DNA of 6,589 bases, from positions 1 to 6,589 of the forward strand of contig JAFUQL010000021.1 in NCBI GenBank assembly GCA_017472375.1, read 5' to 3'. A model generated the notes under the pieces. The model did no database searches, was not told the origin of the DNA, and saw only the letters and a list, made by a program, of their open reading frames with translations. The position numbers and the translations under genes were made by a program. Shown here one piece after another: positions 6,363 to 6,589 of the stretch. Each line of letters begins with the position of its first letter. Within the stretch, counting starts at the first letter, position 1. This stretch comes from Oscillospiraceae bacterium. Lineage in GTDB: Bacteria > Bacillota > Clostridia > Oscillospirales > Ruminococcaceae.

Positions 6363-6398
6363 AAAAAACGCCGACCCCCGTGCTGCGGGGATCGGCGT
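6363..6398 (-). terminator. Attenuator terminator upstream of aroF
   Basis: On the minus strand ACGCCGATCCCCG (6398-6386) pairs with CGGGGGTCGGCGT (6380-6368) across a 5-base loop: 13 bp with one U-G wobble. A run of T follows immediately (6368-6363). The hairpin ends about 40 bases before the aroF start and inside its transcript, so it must be conditional. Its 5' arm and loop are complementary to part of the leader ORF (see the 6382-6520 entry). Confidence 0.93.
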
Positions 6399-6520
6399 GG
6401 TTCAAGCGATGTGTTCTGTGCCCCAGGGGGCGTCACATCATGCACACGCATGTCCGCAGCGAAACAGGCCCTTGCCATAAAAGAAGCAAAAGCCAAAATA
6501 ATAATAAAACGCTGCGAACA
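6382..6520 (-). promoter_or_regulatory. Mutually exclusive RNA pairings of a Phe/Tyr transcription attenuator
   Basis: Segment 1, TGTTCGCAGCG (6520-6510, leader codons 4-7), can pair with segment 2, CGCTGCGGACA (6461-6451, codons 24-27), over 11 bp with one G-U. Segment 2 can instead pair with the terminator 5' half: GCTGCGG (6460-6454) with CCGCAGC (6388-6382), and GCGTG (6449-6445) with CACGC (6399-6395), which would block the terminator. Expected logic, from classic attenuators: without translation 1:2 forms and the terminator folds. A ribosome stalled on the aromatic codons 8-18 lies between segments 1 and 2 and frees segment 2 to make the antiterminator. A ribosome reaching the stop at 6438 covers segment 2, so the terminator forms. 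The complementarity is seen; the mechanism is inferred. Confidence 0.8.
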
Positions 6521-6530
6521 GAGTAGACAT
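6438..6530 (-). CDS. Phe/Tyr-rich leader peptide of aroF (attenuator)
   Basis: A 30-codon ORF in the 5' leader of aroF that is probably translated for regulation only. It contains seven Phe and four Tyr; residues 8-18 read FYYYFGFCFFY, nine of eleven being aromatic, and there is no Trp. It begins at ATG 6530 with AAGGAG (6542-6537) six bases upstream, about 22 bases after the predicted transcription start, and ends at TGA 6440-6438, 40 bases before the terminator stem. The C-terminal residues 24-30 (RCGHACA) are encoded by antiterminator sequence, so they are probably constrained by RNA pairing rather than protein function. Tyr codons are all TAT and Phe codons mostly TTT, unlike aroF itself. 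The layout mirrors enteric pheA-type leaders. The Phe and Tyr content matches the end-products of the pathway that aroF opens. Confidence 0.9.
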   Translation of the reverse strand: MSTLFAAFYYYFGFCFFYGKGLFRCGHACA

Positions 6531-6559
6531 GATGAACTCCTTAAGTTGGGTTTGAGTAC

Positions 6560-6588
6560 AGTGTAATACTTTAACTTGAAAAAGTCAA
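6560..6588 (-). promoter_or_regulatory. Sigma-A-type promoter of the leader-aroF transcript
   Basis: TTGACT (6588-6583) and TACACT (6565-6560) are separated by 17 bases on the minus strand. Transcription should start near 6553, so a terminated attenuator RNA would be about 190 bases. The -35 lies in an inverted repeat CTTGA-N5-TCAAG (6589-6575) at the window edge. Confidence 0.75.
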
Positions 6589-6589
6589 G

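Noticed and set aside
6420..6431. Small GC palindrome GCCCCCTGGGGC just after the leader stop codon.
   Set aside because: The loop is only 2-4 bases and no U-run follows. It may be a spacer or pause element, but it cannot be separated from chance GC complementarity.
6324..6560. T-box riboswitch or TRAP-binding leader upstream of aroF.
   Set aside because: I found no T-box antiterminator bulge sequence (GGTGGNACCGCG-like) and no series of GAG/TAG triplets. The Phe/Tyr ORF with competing helices accounts for the structure.
6360..6566. 68-codon plus-strand frame over the aroF leader.
   Set aside because: It runs antisense to the attenuator, starts in the terminator T-tract complement and has no ribosome binding site. 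The minus-strand leader explains the region better.

Overview
The window looks like chromosomal DNA of a GC-rich, anaerobic Gram-positive gut bacterium, probably an Oscillospiraceae/Ruminococcaceae member of the Faecalibacterium-Gemmiger-Subdoligranulum type. This is inferred from strong AGGAGG-type Shine-Dalgarno sites before every gene, lipobox lipoproteins, a DUF3783 protein and the C-ending codon preference. No search was run. There are no mobile elements, CRISPR arrays, rRNAs or tRNAs.

Layout. Positions 1-32 (minus) hold only the signal-peptide start of a gene running off the left edge, with its promoter at 68-95. Positions 281-1171 (plus) encode a ten-helix EamA/DMT transporter that starts at TTG behind its own promoter. 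Positions 1325-2170 (plus) encode a family 2 glycosyltransferase. A long hairpin at 2188-2249 separates it from a convergent block on the minus strand. Read in transcription order (right to left), that block is: DAHP synthase (6323-5310), terminator, DUF3783 protein (5146-4742), a two-repeat FMN-binding-like lipoprotein (4672-3389), an intergenic terminator-like hairpin, and the ApbE flavin transferase lipoprotein (3318-2251).

The main discovery is upstream of the DAHP synthase. A sigma-A-type promoter (6588-6560) is followed by a 30-codon leader ORF (6530-6438) with its own AAGGAG. Residues 8-18 of the leader read FYYYFGFCFFY. A strong intrinsic terminator (6398-6363) then lies before the real gene. 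Three RNA segments form two mutually exclusive pairings: segment 1 (leader codons 4-7) with segment 2 (codons 24-27), or segment 2 with the 5' half of the terminator. This is the layout of ribosome-mediated transcription attenuation by Phe/Tyr supply, as in enteric phe/trp operons. Here it precedes a type I-beta DAHP synthase in a Gram-positive, where T-box or TRAP control would be the usual expectation.

The second theme is extracytoplasmic flavin chemistry. The ApbE lipoprotein, which should transfer FMN to Ser/Thr, sits directly downstream of a lipoprotein with two copies of a domain that recalls FMN-binding/flavinylation substrates. One copy keeps a Thr at the expected attachment site and the other does not. 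Several RNA hairpins in this cluster could set the ratio of substrate to enzyme.
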